This document shows, piece after piece, positions 17,902 through 28,284 of a stretch of 64,000 bases of DNA. The position numbers were made by a program, and so were the translations under genes. The DNA lies in NCBI GenBank assembly GCA_022823465.1, contig JAJEHX010000035.1, positions 35,866-99,865 of the forward strand, given 5' to 3'. The stretch comes from Candidatus Latescibacterota bacterium. GTDB taxonomy: Bacteria > JAAXHH01. Position 1 is the first letter of the stretch. The number at the start of each line of letters is the position of its first letter. The notes under the pieces are model-generated. The model did no database searches. It saw only the letters and a program-made list of their open reading frames with translations, and was not told where the DNA came from.

Positions 17902-19836
17902 ATGCACACCATCACCGCCCGCATCCATTACGAAATCACGCCTGCCTGGGCGATTCTCGAACGGAAGCTCATCGACACGATAGACGAGGCGGTCCATCCC
18001 TATATCGAGAAATACACCCGTTCGGACGGGTCGCTGATCTGGGCGGACACCTGGTCGGGCAGCCGGGACGGGATGGATGATTTCTACGAGGCCTTCACCA
18101 ATTTCGCCCAGTTCTACAGCCTGGGCGGCGGCGATCATCTGCTGAAGGCGGCCGACCGGCACTGGGACGCGATCACCCGGCAATTGATGCCCTTCGGCCG
18201 GATCTACCGGGAGTATGAACGGGGATACGACCAGTTTCACCAGAGCGAGAGTTACATCTATTTCTATCATCTCTGTCTTGCCGATCCCGCCAATCCCAAG
18301 CTGAACGACCGCGCCCGGCGATTCGCCGGCTTCTACCTGAACGAATTCCCCGACGCGCCGAACTACGATCCGGTGCATCGCATCATCCGGGCACCCCACA
18401 ACGGCAGCGGCGGACCCGCCTGGGGGATGAGCGAGGATGACAGCCGGCTGACGTACAATCCCGGCTCCGGCGGCATGCGGGTGTACGGCCTGCCGCTGAG
18501 CGATGTCCCGGGGATTACGCACGTGGACGATCTCCAGGACCCCGCGAAGGCGCGGGCCATGGGCAGGGCGATGGCCGAGCGGTTCCGCGAGGGCGACGTG
18601 GGGAACAATCTGAATGTCAACGGACTCATCATGAACGCCTATTTGATGACCGGCGACGAAAAGTACCGGGACTGGCTGCTGGAGTATACCGGGGCCTGGC
18701 TGGACCGCGCCCGGGAAAACGGCGGGCTCATGCCGGACAACGTGGGGTTGGACGGACGCGTGGGGGCCCTGCATAAAGGGAAATGGTACGGCGGCCTCTA
18801 CGGCTGGACCTGGCCCCACGGGTTCTACAACCTGGGTTTCGCCGCCATTACCGCGGCCAACAATGCCTACCTGCTCTCCGGGGACACGGACTGGTTCGAT
18901 CTGCCGCGGGGCATGATCGACCGCGTGCTGGAGGAGGGAATCGACGCGGATTTCGACGAAATGGCGGCCCAGATCAGCATACGGGATCACTACATCGGCG
19001 TCGACCGCAGCCTCGGTCCGGACCGGCGGACCTTCCTAACGCCGTACCGCTACGGCGACCAGGGCTGGATGGACTACCAACCCATGCCCGTGACCTATCC
19101 CCTGAACGTGTGGAACGTGTCAGAGGCCGACGAGGACCGGGCGCGCATGGATTACCTGCGCGAACGCAGCGGCTATGACTGGTCGGCCGTCGTGCCCTTC
19201 AGGGACAAGGGCGACATGCATCACGACGAGCCCTGGCTGCTCTACCTGCGGGGAGAGAATCCGGACTACCCGGAACGGATGCTGGGGGCCGCTCACGCCC
19301 AGGTCTGCCACCGGCTGGCGCAGATCCGCGCCGACGATTCGGACCTGGAAGCCGGACCGGGCATTCATTTGTGGCAGCAGGTACAACCCGTGACCACCGA
19401 GGCGCTCGTGCAGCTCACCATGGGATGTCCCCAGGTCATCTACTACGGCGGCATTCCCAACGCCCGCCTACGCTACTACGACGCCGACGGCAAGCGTCCG
19501 GGACTACCGGCCGACACGGCCGCCCTCGTCGACCGGATCGAACCGTCCCGCGTGGGCGTGCACCTGGTCAACCTGCACCATGCGGAAACGAGGCGGGTCA
19601 TCCTGCAGGCCGGCGCCCTGGCCGAGCACGCTTTCCGCGGCGTCTCCTACGATACGACCGACACGTCCTATCCCGGCGCCACGGGCGCCTACGCCGCGCC
19701 GCAAGCCGTGATGCGTATCGAGTCCACGCCGGTCGATGATGCCCGCCTGCGCGTGGTGCTGCCGCCGGCTACCCGGATCCACCTGGACCTGGAGATGGCC
19801 CGGTACGTCAAGCCGCCGCGGTACGTATCCGCCTGA
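17902..19836 (+). CDS. Six-hairpin glycosidase-like protein
   Basis: 644 residues from ATG at 17902. The first 450 residues show repeated pairs of helices with aromatic and glycine-rich loops (YGGLYGWTWPHGFYNLGF, GNNLNVNGLIMNAYLMTGDE), as in (alpha/alpha)6-barrel glycosidases of the GH127/GH88 type. The C-terminal 150 residues look beta-rich. No signal peptide is seen, so it is probably cytosolic. The exact family and catalytic acid cannot be named with confidence; the next gene on the other strand is also a putative glycosidase. Confidence 0.6.
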   Translation: MHTITARIHYEITPAWAILERKLIDTIDEAVHPYIEKYTRSDGSLIWADTWSGSRDGMDDFYEAFTNFAQFYSLGGGDHLLKAADRHWDAITRQLMPFGRIYREYERGYDQFHQSESYIYFYHLCLADPANPKLNDRARRFAGFYLNEFPDAPNYDPVHRIIRAPHNGSGGPAWGMSEDDSRLTYNPGSGGMRVYGLPLSDVPGITHVDDLQDPAKARAMGRAMAERFREGDVGNNLNVNGLIMNAYLMTGDEKYRDWLLEYTGAWLDRARENGGLMPDNVGLDGRVGALHKGKWYGGLYGWTWPHGFYNLGFAAITAANNAYLLSGDTDWFDLPRGMIDRVLEEGIDADFDEMAAQISIRDHYIGVDRSLGPDRRTFLTPYRYGDQGWMDYQPMPVTYPLNVWNVSEADEDRARMDYLRERSGYDWSAVVPFRDKGDMHHDEPWLLYLRGENPDYPERMLGAAHAQVCHRLAQIRADDSDLEAGPGIHLWQQVQPVTTEALVQLTMGCPQVIYYGGIPNARLRYYDADGKRPGLPADTAALVDRIEPSRVGVHLVNLHHAETRRVILQAGALAEHAFRGVSYDTTDTSYPGATGAYAAPQAVMRIESTPVDDARLRVVLPPATRIHLDLEMARYVKPPRYVSA

Positions 19837-19899
19837 CCGTCCAGGATTGGTATATTCGATGAAGGGGTGCGGCAACGCGCCGCGCGGATGAATCGACGC

Positions 19900-20892
19900 T
19901 CAGCCGGTGAAATCGAATTGCCGGATGAGGTCCGGCTCCGCCGGATCGAGCGGGGTTCCGTCGGGATGCATCATGTCGTGCTGCCAGACCGGCGGGGTGG
20001 GATCGCCCTTTTTGGATTCCCATGCCAGGTAGGTCTGCGTCCGCCCCGCTACGAGTCCCCAGTTGTACCACCCTATCCCGTGTTCGGCGAACACGGGCAG
20101 CATCTCCGCGAAGGTATTGCCGTGATGCCTCCGCAGCCATTCGGTGCAGATCACCGGCCGGCCGTGGGCATTGCACCGGGCGAGGCTGGGTCCGATCTTT
20201 TCAGCCGACTCGTAGTAGTGGAAGGTGATGATGTCGGACAGTTCGAACAGGAGCGCGGAAAGGTCGTCTTCGAAGGCGTTCCAGGTCCACGGCCCCGTGG
20301 TGAGGGGTTGCATGGGACAGGCGGCACGCGCCCAGGCGAAGGTATCCTCGACGAGCGGCTGGCTCCGAAGGTCGTCGTCCGGTTCGTTGTACAGGTCCCA
20401 GGCCAGCACGCGCGGGTCCGACCCGAAGCTGCCGACGATATCCTTCACGTAGCGCTCCAGGCCCGGCCAGGCAGCCCGGTCGGCAAGGCGTTCGAAACCG
20501 GGACTCGGCACCCACTGGCTGTTGTGCACACCGGGCACCGGTCCGTCCTGCGCACCCAGGTAGGGGTCGCGCCCGCCGAAGAAGCAATCGCAGAAGAGGA
20601 TGACCATGGTACTGATGCCATGCCGAGACGCGATGGCCAGGAACCGGTCGATCCGCTCCTTCAAGCCCGCCGGGTCGTCTTCCCAGACCAGGTACTGCAC
20701 GAAGATGCGCACGCTGTTGTACCCCGCTTCGGCCGCCCATCCCAGCTCCTGGTCGATGGTCTCGGGGTCGAAGGTTGGCGCCTGCCACATTTCAGTCATG
20801 TTCACGGCCGTACGAGGCAGGTAATTGCAGCCGCGTATGACGCCCGCGTCGCGGTACCATGCGTGGGCTTTTTCAGGGGTCCATCTGTTCAT
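19900..20892 (-). CDS. Clan GH-A glycoside hydrolase (cellulase/mannanase-like)
   Basis: 330 residues with a TIM-barrel. The acid/base glutamate is E170 in DLYNEPD and the nucleophile E251 in VICTEWLRR, spacing and context typical for clan GH-A families such as GH5 and GH2. No signal peptide is present, suggesting action on imported oligosaccharides or a conjugate. The protein opens with WTPEKAHAWY.DAG..RGCNYLP, seen in a subgroup of putative cellulases in uncultured bacteria. Substrate unknown. Confidence 0.8.
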   Translation of the reverse strand: MNRWTPEKAHAWYRDAGVIRGCNYLPRTAVNMTEMWQAPTFDPETIDQELGWAAEAGYNSVRIFVQYLVWEDDPAGLKERIDRFLAIASRHGISTMVILFCDCFFGGRDPYLGAQDGPVPGVHNSQWVPSPGFERLADRAAWPGLERYVKDIVGSFGSDPRVLAWDLYNEPDDDLRSQPLVEDTFAWARAACPMQPLTTGPWTWNAFEDDLSALLFELSDIITFHYYESAEKIGPSLARCNAHGRPVICTEWLRRHHGNTFAEMLPVFAEHGIGWYNWGLVAGRTQTYLAWESKKGDPTPPVWQHDMMHPDGTPLDPAEPDLIRQFDFTG

Positions 20893-20907
20893 GGGTTCCT
20901 CGTCGGT

Positions 20908-21504
20908 TCATCCCGGCGTATCTGGTAACGCCCGGAGTACTTCGGCTATCCGGCGAAGCGCCTTCGCCCGGTGACTGATCCGGTTTTTTACGGACGCGTC
21001 CAGTTCTCCGAAGGTGTTTTCATAGCCCGCGGGAACGAAGAGCGGGTCGTAGCCGAATCCCGATTCCCCGCGGGGTTCCTGAAGAATCCGCCCTTCGCAG
21101 GCGCCTTCCTCGGTCCACGTGCGCCCATCGGGCGCGGCGATCGCCATGACACAGCGAAACCGGGCGGTGCGATCGGCGTCGGAGATCCCGTCCAGGGCGT
21201 CGAGCAAACGAAGGAGGTTCTCCCGGTCGGTGGCATCCGATCCCGCGTATCTTGCCGAACGGACGCCGGGCGCCCCGTCCAGGGCGTCCACTTCGAGACC
21301 CGAGTCGTCCGCCAGCGCCGTCCTTCCCGTATATCGCGCGACGGCCCGCGCCTTGATGAGGGCGTTCTCCTCGAAGGTCCGGCCTGTTTCTTCCGGTTCG
21401 GGGCAGCCGGGAAAAGACGCGGCCGGCCGGATCCGCACGCCTGGCAGCAGCGCCTTGATCTCGGCTATTTTACCCGGATTGCGTGTGGCCAGGACAATGG
21501 ACAT
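20908..21504 (-). CDS. rdgB: XTP/dITP pyrophosphatase (RdgB/HAM1)
   Basis: 198 residues. Start MSIVLATRNPGKIAEI is the HAM1 phosphate loop, followed by TFEENALIKA, ADDSGLEVDAL and FGYDPLFVP, all diagnostic. It removes non-canonical purine triphosphates from the nucleotide pool. It lies directly downstream of rph on the same strand with a nine-base gap, the common rph-rdgB pairing. Confidence 0.95.
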   Translation of the reverse strand: MSIVLATRNPGKIAEIKALLPGVRIRPAASFPGCPEPEETGRTFEENALIKARAVARYTGRTALADDSGLEVDALDGAPGVRSARYAGSDATDRENLLRLLDALDGISDADRTARFRCVMAIAAPDGRTWTEEGACEGRILQEPRGESGFGYDPLFVPAGYENTFGELDASVKNRISHRAKALRRIAEVLRALPDTPG

Positions 21505-21513
21505 GGTCGTGAC

Positions 21514-22245
21514 CTAGCCCTGTTTCAGCGCCCTGTTCTGCAGATCGATCAACTGGTTTATGCCCCGTTTGCCCAGGTCGAGCATGGTAGACAGTTGATC
21601 CGTGGAAAAGGGGTGGTGTTCGGCGGTACCCTGGATTTCGACCAGGTCGCCGCCGCCCGTCATGACGAGATTCATGTCGACGTCCGCCGTGGAATCCTCA
21701 CTGTAGCAGAGATCAAGCATGGGCACGCCTCCGATGACCCCCACGCTGATGGCGGCTACCGCGTCCCGGATGGGGTTCCTGTCGAGCAGCCCCCGGCCGG
21801 ACAGCCACGTTACCGCGTCGCACAGCGCCACGAAACTGCCCGTGATCGACGCGGTACGCGTGCCGCCGTCGGCTTCGATGACGTCGCAGTCGATGAGGAT
21901 GGACCGTTCCCCCAGGCTTTCCAGGTCGAAGACGGCGCGGAGCGACCGCCCGATGAGCCGCTGGATTTCCTGCGTTCGCCCGGAGACGCCGCCGCGCCGG
22001 CCGTCACGGGATACCCGCGTGTTGGTACTGCGCGGCAGCATGCCGTATTCCGCCGTCACCCAACCCTTGCCGCTCCCCTTCAGAAAAGGCGGTACGCCCT
22101 CGTCCACGCTCGCCGAACAGAGCACGGTCGTGCCGCCCACGACGATCAACACGGATCCTTCCGCGTGCCTAAGGTAATTGCGCCGGATCTCGACGGGACG
22201 CAACTGGCCGTTCTCCCGGCCATCGATCCTGGACACAGGTGCCAC
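21514..22245 (-). CDS. rph: Ribonuclease PH
   Basis: 243 residues. R-D-GR start ([14 protein letters not shown]), [16 protein letters not shown], the [17 protein letters not shown] motif and [18 protein letters not shown] are all conserved RNase PH blocks; the phosphate-binding residues in the last block are intact. It trims tRNA 3' ends phosphorolytically as a hexamer. Adjacent to rdgB in a likely operon. Confidence 0.95.
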   Translation of the reverse strand: MAPVSRIDGRENGQLRPVEIRRNYLRHAEGSVLIVVGGTTVLCSASVDEGVPPFLKGSGKGWVTAEYGMLPRSTNTRVSRDGRRGGVSGRTQEIQRLIGRSLRAVFDLESLGERSILIDCDVIEADGGTRTASITGSFVALCDAVTWLSGRGLLDRNPIRDAVAAISVGVIGGVPMLDLCYSEDSTADVDMNLVMTGGGDLVEIQGTAEHHPFSTDQLSTMLDLGKRGINQLIDLQNRALKQG

Positions 22246-22302
22246 TGCTTCATCCTTTGCTTGACGCGTGAAATTGCAGACGATCCCGGGTCCGGGACCT
22301 CT

Positions 22303-22764
22303 TTACATGTTCTCTTCTTCTTCGGCTATGAGTGCCAGGGCCTCGCGGGGGTCTTCCGTGGCGATCAGCCGTTTACGCAGGTTGTCATGCCTCAACAGGC
22401 GGGAAATGTGCGCGAGCGCCCGGATGTGGGGACCGGAGACGTTCAGAGGGGAGACGAGCAGGAAGAAGAGATAGACAGGCTGTTCGTCGAGGGACTGGAA
22501 ATCGACGCCTTCCTTCTTGATCCCGAGCACCCCGACCAGCTTATCCACGGCCTTGCACTTGCCGTGGGGAATGGCGACCCCCTTGCCGATCCCGGTGCTC
22601 ATGATCTTCTCGCGTTCCAGGACGGCCTGGAGTACTTCCCGGTTGTCACTGATCCTTCCGGACTCCGTCAGCGCCGCCGCCAGTTCCTCGATCACTTCCT
22701 GTTTTTGCGTGGCCTTGAGGTTGACCAGGATAGCGTTTTCATCCAACAATTCTGTCAAGCTCAT
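22303..22764 (-). CDS. PTS EIIA-fructose/PtsN-type protein
   Basis: 153 residues. The phosphorylated histidine is H67 in GIGKGVAIPHGK. The rest (LKATQKQEVIEELAAAL, then DFQSLDEQPVYLFFLLVSP) follows the EIIA-Fru/PtsN fold. With no sugar permease nearby, it is more likely a nitrogen-PTS-like regulatory EIIA than a transport component. Located 57 bases upstream of rph on the same strand. Confidence 0.88.
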   Translation of the reverse strand: MSLTELLDENAILVNLKATQKQEVIEELAAALTESGRISDNREVLQAVLEREKIMSTGIGKGVAIPHGKCKAVDKLVGVLGIKKEGVDFQSLDEQPVYLFFLLVSPLNVSGPHIRALAHISRLLRHDNLRKRLIATEDPREALALIAEEEENM

Positions 22765-22896
22765 GCAATGCTCCTGTATCCCGATCCTGCCCGGTATCCG
22801 AATTCAGTTAAAAACCTGTGTGATTCTATGAATCCACCCGGGAAATGTCAACAACGATTTGGACGGTGGTCCCGGCCGGCCGGTGGCGGACAATAG

Positions 22897-22932
22897 AAAA
22901 GCCGTCTGACGAGTTGCCATCAGACGGCTTTT
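22897..22932 (-). terminator. Rho-independent terminator after the DUF4398 gene
   Basis: A perfect 13-base inverted repeat (AAAAGCCGTCTGA and TCAGACGGCTTTT) with a 10-base loop lies 35 bases past the DUF4398 gene stop. In minus-strand orientation the stem ends in a T run, and because the stem is flanked by A and T runs it could work in both directions. Confidence 0.85.
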
Positions 22933-22966
22933 AGATATCTTCATTTCGCTGTCGGACGCAACCCGG

Positions 22967-23509
22967 TCAGCCGCCGGCCCGTTCCGCGAAACCATCGGCA
23001 GCCATGTTGGCCGACTCGAGCAGCATTTTGATGTCGTGCCACTTCTCGGCCGCCTTAAGGTCGTTCAACTGCACCGTTAGCGAGTCGGCGAATGCCGAGG
23101 CTTCCTGGGCAAGCGTGCGGGCGGCGCTGCCGCGGCCCTGCTCGATACTGCCTGAAATCTCACTCCAGCGTTCGAGGAAAGCCGGCAGGGCTTCGTCGAC
23201 CTCGCGCTTGGTCAGCTCCTTCTGGACCAGCATCTCCTGATTGGCCGTCTCGACGAGCGCTATGGTATTCTCGGCGGCGGCTTTCGCGTCGCCGTAGTCC
23301 CCGGCAGTCATGTGACCCCGGGCTGTTTCGAGTTCGGCGGCTGCGGCTTCGTATTCGGCCGGGGCGTACTTGTCGACCTCGGCATCCATCGCATCGGAAA
23401 CAGCCTGTTCTGCCGCGGACATGGCCTCATCGGGCGGTCCCGCGCATGCGGCGACCATCAAAAGGCATGAGACGATGCTCAGACAACTCAGGGCGGCCTG
23501 CTTGGACAT
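22967..23509 (-). CDS. DUF4398-type lipoprotein
   Basis: 180 residues with a signal peptide ending at lipobox VAACAG (cysteine about 22). The mature part is helical, Ala/Glu-rich, with AAAELETARGHMTAGDYGDAKAAAENTI, the helical pattern of DUF4398. It probably sits in the envelope as a helical bundle. A strong AGGAGG ribosome site precedes the ATG by eight bases and a clear terminator follows, so it is a single-gene unit. Confidence 0.75.
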   Translation of the reverse strand: MSKQAALSCLSIVSCLLMVAACAGPPDEAMSAAEQAVSDAMDAEVDKYAPAEYEAAAAELETARGHMTAGDYGDAKAAAENTIALVETANQEMLVQKELTKREVDEALPAFLERWSEISGSIEQGRGSAARTLAQEASAFADSLTVQLNDLKAAEKWHDIKMLLESANMAADGFAERAGG

Positions 23510-23742
23510 GATAAAACCTCCTGAAAAATCGGAAAATGACGAGTTCAGTTCGTTTAAATCTGTACCGTATCAAAGGAAGGCGATTTTCTAGCAATGTATA
23601 CCAGATATAATAGAGTGGTTCGAACGGGTGTCCAGTAAAAAACGAGTCTGACAAAAATCCCGGTCGGCGAGGGTGATACGGCCGGAAGAAGAATCGCGCT
23701 GGAGTTGTCTCGCGGCGAGGGTGCCCGGGACTTTGATTCCGC

Positions 23743-23771
23743 TTGACATTCCGGCGTCCCCGCTTTACTGT
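23743..23771 (+). promoter_or_regulatory. Candidate sigma-70 promoter for purC
   Basis: A perfect -35 hexamer TTGACA (23743-23748) is followed after 17 bases by TACTGT, a partial -10 match (an overlapping alternative is TTTACT). It lies in the 347-base gap (23510-23856) between the minus-strand DUF4398 gene and purC. The rest of the gap shows a TATAAT at 23606-23611 without a convincing -35 and no gene. Confidence 0.5.
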
Positions 23772-23856
23772 GAAGGACTCGAATCGGGAGCGGTTCAGCC
23801 GTCACGGCCGTACCGTACCACAGCCCGGCCAGTCACCGAAAGGACCACCGCGACGC

Positions 23857-24816
23857 ATGGTCTCTGAAGACGTCCTCAGGAAGCAGTTGGATTACGTTCT
23901 GCATGATACCAGCTTCGACCTGGGCGAGAAGTACGAGGGCAAGGTCAGGGACAACTACCGGCTCAACGGGAAGCGGATCATCGTGACCACCGATCGCATT
24001 TCCGCCTTCGACCGGGTGCTGTGCGCGCTGCCCTTCAAGGGCCAGGTCGTCAACCAGACCGCGGCTTTCTGGTTCGACCGGACCCGCCATATCATCGACA
24101 ATCACCTCATCGACGTCCCCGATCCGAACGTGCTTCTCGCCAGGCAGTGCAGAATGATACCGGTCGAAATGGTCGTCCGGGGTTACCTGACCGGCGTGAC
24201 CACGACGTCGGCCTGGTACCACTATGAACGCGGGCATCGCGAGTTCTGCGGCCATGTGCTGCCGGAAGGCATGATAAAAAACCAGGCATTCGACCGGCCC
24301 ATCATCACCCCGTCGACCAAGCCGGAGCAGGGCAGCCACGACGAGTCCGTCTCCGCGGACGAGATACTGCGAAGCGGCCTGGTGGAAGAAGGGGTGTACC
24401 GCGAGATGGAAAGGGCTGCCCTGGCCCTCTTCGAGTTCGGAACCGAACTGGCGGCCGCACAGAACCTCATCCTGGTAGATACCAAGTATGAATTCGGAAT
24501 CGTCGACGACCGTGTCGTGCTGATCGACGAGATCCATACGCCCGACTCCTCCAGGTTCTGGATCAGAAACACATACGAGGATCGTTTCGGGCGTGGTGAG
24601 GAACCGGACAAGCTGGACAAGGAATATGTTCGTGAATGGCTTGCGGACCGCGGCTTTCGCGGAGAAGGCCCCATTCCGGATATCCCGGACGACGTCAGGA
24701 TCGAAGCCGCGCGCCGTTACATTACAGCCTACGAGATGATCACCGCCCGGTCTTTCGAAGCCCGGAACGAGGACGTGTTGCAGCGGATCACCCACCGGCT
24801 GCGGAACCCCATGTAG
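23857..24816 (+). CDS. purC: Phosphoribosylaminoimidazole-succinocarboxamide synthase
   Basis: 319 residues from ATG at 23857. Conserved SAICAR synthetase blocks: GKVRDNYRLNGKRIIVTTDRIS (P-loop-like start), ARQCRMIPVEMVVRGYLTG, TPSTKPEQGSHDE, and VDTKYEFGI with DEIHTPDSSRFW. The enzyme joins aspartate to CAIR in purine synthesis. Length fits the larger purC form. It precedes mfd by 15 bases. Confidence 0.95.
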   Translation: MVSEDVLRKQLDYVLHDTSFDLGEKYEGKVRDNYRLNGKRIIVTTDRISAFDRVLCALPFKGQVVNQTAAFWFDRTRHIIDNHLIDVPDPNVLLARQCRMIPVEMVVRGYLTGVTTTSAWYHYERGHREFCGHVLPEGMIKNQAFDRPIITPSTKPEQGSHDESVSADEILRSGLVEEGVYREMERAALALFEFGTELAAAQNLILVDTKYEFGIVDDRVVLIDEIHTPDSSRFWIRNTYEDRFGRGEEPDKLDKEYVREWLADRGFRGEGPIPDIPDDVRIEAARRYITAYEMITARSFEARNEDVLQRITHRLRNPM

Positions 24817-24831
24817 CCGAACCGCTCTCGT

Positions 24832-27800
24832 ATGCGCCTGCCAAACCTCCTGGACATCTCTGAAGCATCCCCCGTCGTAAAGCGTTATCTCGCGTTGACC
24901 GCCGATGCCGTCTGTTCCGCGCGGGTGGCGGGACTTGCCGGTTCGTCGCGGTCCCTGCTGCTCGCGCACGCGCACCGGAAGCGGGGCGGCGCGACGCTGG
25001 TTATCGTGGAGGACACGGCCACCGCCGAGGAGATGTTCGAGGATGTTTCCAGTCTGCTGGATCCCGCGGGCGTGGCGTTGTTTCCTCCCTGGGAAGTGCT
25101 GCCCTACGACCAGGTGTCTCCGCCCGGCGACTTGTCGGGGCGGCGCCTGGACGCCCTGCACGGCCTGATGAAGAACAGGCCGCTGTTCGTCGTGGCGACG
25201 GTCAGGGCCGTCATGCAGCGCACCATGCCTCCGGCCGTACTCCAGGGCGCCGTTCTGCAGGTCTCCTCAGGCTCGGTCATTTCCCTGCGCGAACTCACCG
25301 AGCGGTCCGACCGGCTGGGCTACGAACGGACGGACATGGTTCAGGCGCCGGGCCACTACAGCGTGCGGGGCGGCATTGTGGACGTCTATCCCCACGGGTT
25401 GGACCAGCCGTGCAGAATCGAGTTCTTCGGCGACGAAGTGGAATCCATCCGGCTTTTTGATATCTACTCCCAGCGGTCGTCGGAGCAGATCCGCGAACTG
25501 ACGGTGCTCCCGAACAGGGAAATGATCGACGATCCCGAAAAGCGCGACGAAGTCGTCCGGCGGGTCGGCCGGTCGGGCGAATCGCTGTCGATCGATGCGT
25601 CCGAGCTGATTTCTCACATCGAGGACGGCGGCCTGTTCGAAGGAAGCGAACGCTACCTGCCCTGGTTCCATCCCTCCGCTGCCACCGTCATGAATTACCT
25701 GCCGGACAACACGCTGATCGTCCGGTGCGAACCCGATGAACTGGCGCGGGAAGCGGAATCGTTCGCCGAGGAATACGAAAACACCCACCATCGCAGAACG
25801 GAGGCTGGGGACCTGGTACCCGGGCCCGGCGAAGCGATCGCGGGCTGGCGCGACATAACGGCGGAGTCTGCATACTACGGCACGATGGACATGGTGCGCG
25901 GCGCGCGGGCGGCCGATGGGTGGCTCGCCATGGGAACCGAGGCATCCGGCGTATACCAGGGCGCGATGGACGTACTGAAGTCCCGCCTGGAGGAATGGAA
26001 AGCGGACGAGGCCCGGATCGTGGTGGTTTGCGATAACGAAGGGCAGGCGGAAAGACTACAGGAGATCCTGGGCACGGACGCTGAGGAGATCGAAATGGCG
26101 GTCGGCGCGATGCACGCCGGGTTCATTCTGCCCGACCTTCCCCTGGTCGTGCTGACCGACGCGGAGATCTTCAACCGGTACCGGCGACGCCGGAGGAAGG
26201 CCTTCAAGGAAGGCGTGGTGATCGAGGATTTCACCAGCCTGAAGGAAGGAGACTACGTCGTCCATATCGACCACGGCATCGGCCGGTACGTGGGATTGAA
26301 GCGCATTGCCGTGGACGACAGGGAGCGGGACTGCCTGACGCTGATCTACGCCGGAGACGACCGGGTATTCATCCCCATCGAGCAGTTGCACCGGGTGCAG
26401 AAGTACATCGGTTCCGATGGCGAAGTGCCCGCGTTGTCGAAGTTGGGCGGAAGGGCCTGGGAGCAGGCCAAGAAGCGCACGCGAAAGGCCGTCCGGGATA
26501 TTGCCGAGGACCTCGTCAAACTCTATGCGGCCCGGCAGGCCAGTCCGGGATTCGCGTTCTCGGTCGACTCCCCCTGGCAGCGGGAAATGGAAGATTCCTT
26601 CATCTACGAGGATACGCCGGACCAGGAGCAGGCTTCCTCGGACGTGAAATCGGACATGGAAAAAGCGGTACCCATGGACCGGCTGATCTGCGGAGACGTC
26701 GGGTACGGGAAGACGGAAGTGGCGATTCGCGCCGCTTTCAAGGCGGTGCTGGACGGGAAACAGGTGGCGATACTGGCTCCGACCACCATCCTGGTGCAAC
26801 AGCACATGACCACCTTCTCCGAGCGGCTCGCGGACTACCCCGTAGACATCCGCATGCTGAGCCGCTTCGTCCCGCCCCGTGAGCAGAAAGCCGTCGTCGC
26901 CGGCCTTCAGAGCGGCGAGGTGGATATCGTCATAGGCACGCACCGTCTCATATCCGGCGACATCGAATTTCACGACATGGGCCTGCTCGTGGTCGATGAA
27001 GAGCAGCGATTCGGCGTCGCCCACAAGGAACGGCTCAAGCAGTTGAAGACCACCGTGGACGTCATGACCATGACCGCGACGCCCATTCCGCGGACGCTTC
27101 ACATGTCCCTGGTCTCCGCGCGGGACATGTCCCTCATCACCACGCCGCCCAGGGACCGGCTGCCGGTGCATACCGAGGTAGTGCGTTTCAACGAGGAAGT
27201 GATCTGCGAGGCGATCAGGCGGGAGGTGGACCGTGGGGGGCAGGTCTTTTTCGTCCATAACCGGGTACAGTCCATCGAGGCGGTCGCCGAATTCCTGCGG
27301 CGCCTCCTGCCCCAGGTCTCTTTCGTCGTGGGCCACGGGCAGATGCAGGAGCGGGAGCTGGAACGGGTGATGGTCGATTTCCTGGATCACAAGTACGACT
27401 GCCTCGTGTCCACGATGATCATCGAATCCGGGCTGGACATCCCCAACGTGAACACCATCCTGGTCAATCGCGCGGACCGTTTCGGGCTCGCCCAGCTGTA
27501 TCAGCTCCGGGGCCGCGTGGGCAGGTCCAATCACCGGGCCTACGCGTACCTGATGGTCCCCGCCGCCGGTACGGTTACCCCCGACGCCCGCAAGCGGCTG
27601 GCCGTGATCTCGGAGTATACAGCGCTCGGATCGGGGTTCCATATCGCCATGCGGGACCTGGAGATCCGGGGCGCCGGCAACCTGCTGGGTACGGAGCAGC
27701 ACGGTTTCATATCCGCCATAGGATTCGATCTGTACTGCCGGCTGTTGAAGGAGGCGATGCAGGATCTGAAGGGCGAGACGCGCGAACAGACCGACGAGGC

Positions 27801-28233
27801 CGATATCGACCTGCGGGTGGGCGCTTTCATCCCCGACGACTATATCGCGGACCGAAAGCTCAAGGTCGGTTTCTACCAGCGGCTTTCGCGGGTGGAAGAC
27901 GAACAGGACATCATCTCGTTGCGCGAGGAGATGAAGGACCGGTTCGGCCGGCTACCCGATCCGGTGCACATTCTTTTCGACCTGGTTTCTATTCGGCGGA
28001 TCGCGGCTGAAATCGGATTGAAGCAACTCATGGTCCGCGGGAATCAAATGACCGTGACCTACCGGAACGGTCTCTATCCATCGAAGGACAGGATCGCGCG
28101 CGTAACGGACGATCCCGCGCTGGACATCGAGTTTCCCCATGGAGACGATTTCCAGATCAGGGCGGGACTGACAGGAAATTCGGAAGCTGAACGGGTCGGC
28201 CTGGCTAAAAACCTGTTGCTTAAGCTACTGTGA
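24832..28233 (+). CDS. mfd: Transcription-repair coupling factor
   Basis: 1133 residues, full length. The N-terminal third is UvrB-like; EGDYVVHIDHGIGRYVGLKRI near 473 is the RNA polymerase interaction domain; Walker A GDVGYGKT is near 620 and the DEEQ box (VVDEEQRFGV) near 721; QLYQLRGRVGRS and the C-terminal TRCF domain follow. Mfd removes stalled RNA polymerase at lesions and recruits UvrA. Probably cotranscribed with purC. Confidence 0.96.
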   Translation: MRLPNLLDISEASPVVKRYLALTADAVCSARVAGLAGSSRSLLLAHAHRKRGGATLVIVEDTATAEEMFEDVSSLLDPAGVALFPPWEVLPYDQVSPPGDLSGRRLDALHGLMKNRPLFVVATVRAVMQRTMPPAVLQGAVLQVSSGSVISLRELTERSDRLGYERTDMVQAPGHYSVRGGIVDVYPHGLDQPCRIEFFGDEVESIRLFDIYSQRSSEQIRELTVLPNREMIDDPEKRDEVVRRVGRSGESLSIDASELISHIEDGGLFEGSERYLPWFHPSAATVMNYLPDNTLIVRCEPDELAREAESFAEEYENTHHRRTEAGDLVPGPGEAIAGWRDITAESAYYGTMDMVRGARAADGWLAMGTEASGVYQGAMDVLKSRLEEWKADEARIVVVCDNEGQAERLQEILGTDAEEIEMAVGAMHAGFILPDLPLVVLTDAEIFNRYRRRRRKAFKEGVVIEDFTSLKEGDYVVHIDHGIGRYVGLKRIAVDDRERDCLTLIYAGDDRVFIPIEQLHRVQKYIGSDGEVPALSKLGGRAWEQAKKRTRKAVRDIAEDLVKLYAARQASPGFAFSVDSPWQREMEDSFIYEDTPDQEQASSDVKSDMEKAVPMDRLICGDVGYGKTEVAIRAAFKAVLDGKQVAILAPTTILVQQHMTTFSERLADYPVDIRMLSRFVPPREQKAVVAGLQSGEVDIVIGTHRLISGDIEFHDMGLLVVDEEQRFGVAHKERLKQLKTTVDVMTMTATPIPRTLHMSLVSARDMSLITTPPRDRLPVHTEVVRFNEEVICEAIRREVDRGGQVFFVHNRVQSIEAVAEFLRRLLPQVSFVVGHGQMQERELERVMVDFLDHKYDCLVSTMIIESGLDIPNVNTILVNRADRFGLAQLYQLRGRVGRSNHRAYAYLMVPAAGTVTPDARKRLAVISEYTALGSGFHIAMRDLEIRGAGNLLGTEQHGFISAIGFDLYCRLLKEAMQDLKGETREQTDEADIDLRVGAFIPDDYIADRKLKVGFYQRLSRVEDEQDIISLREEMKDRFGRLPDPVHILFDLVSIRRIAAEIGLKQLMVRGNQMTVTYRNGLYPSKDRIARVTDDPALDIEFPHGDDFQIRAGLTGNSEAERVGLAKNLLLKLL

Positions 28234-28284
28234 TTTGTTAATGATACGTGCCCGGTTATTCAAGACAGGCCCGCCCGCTGGAGT

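Noticed and set aside
26056..27702. A 548-codon antisense frame within mfd
   Set aside because: It is a mirror of mfd codon bias; mfd itself is complete.
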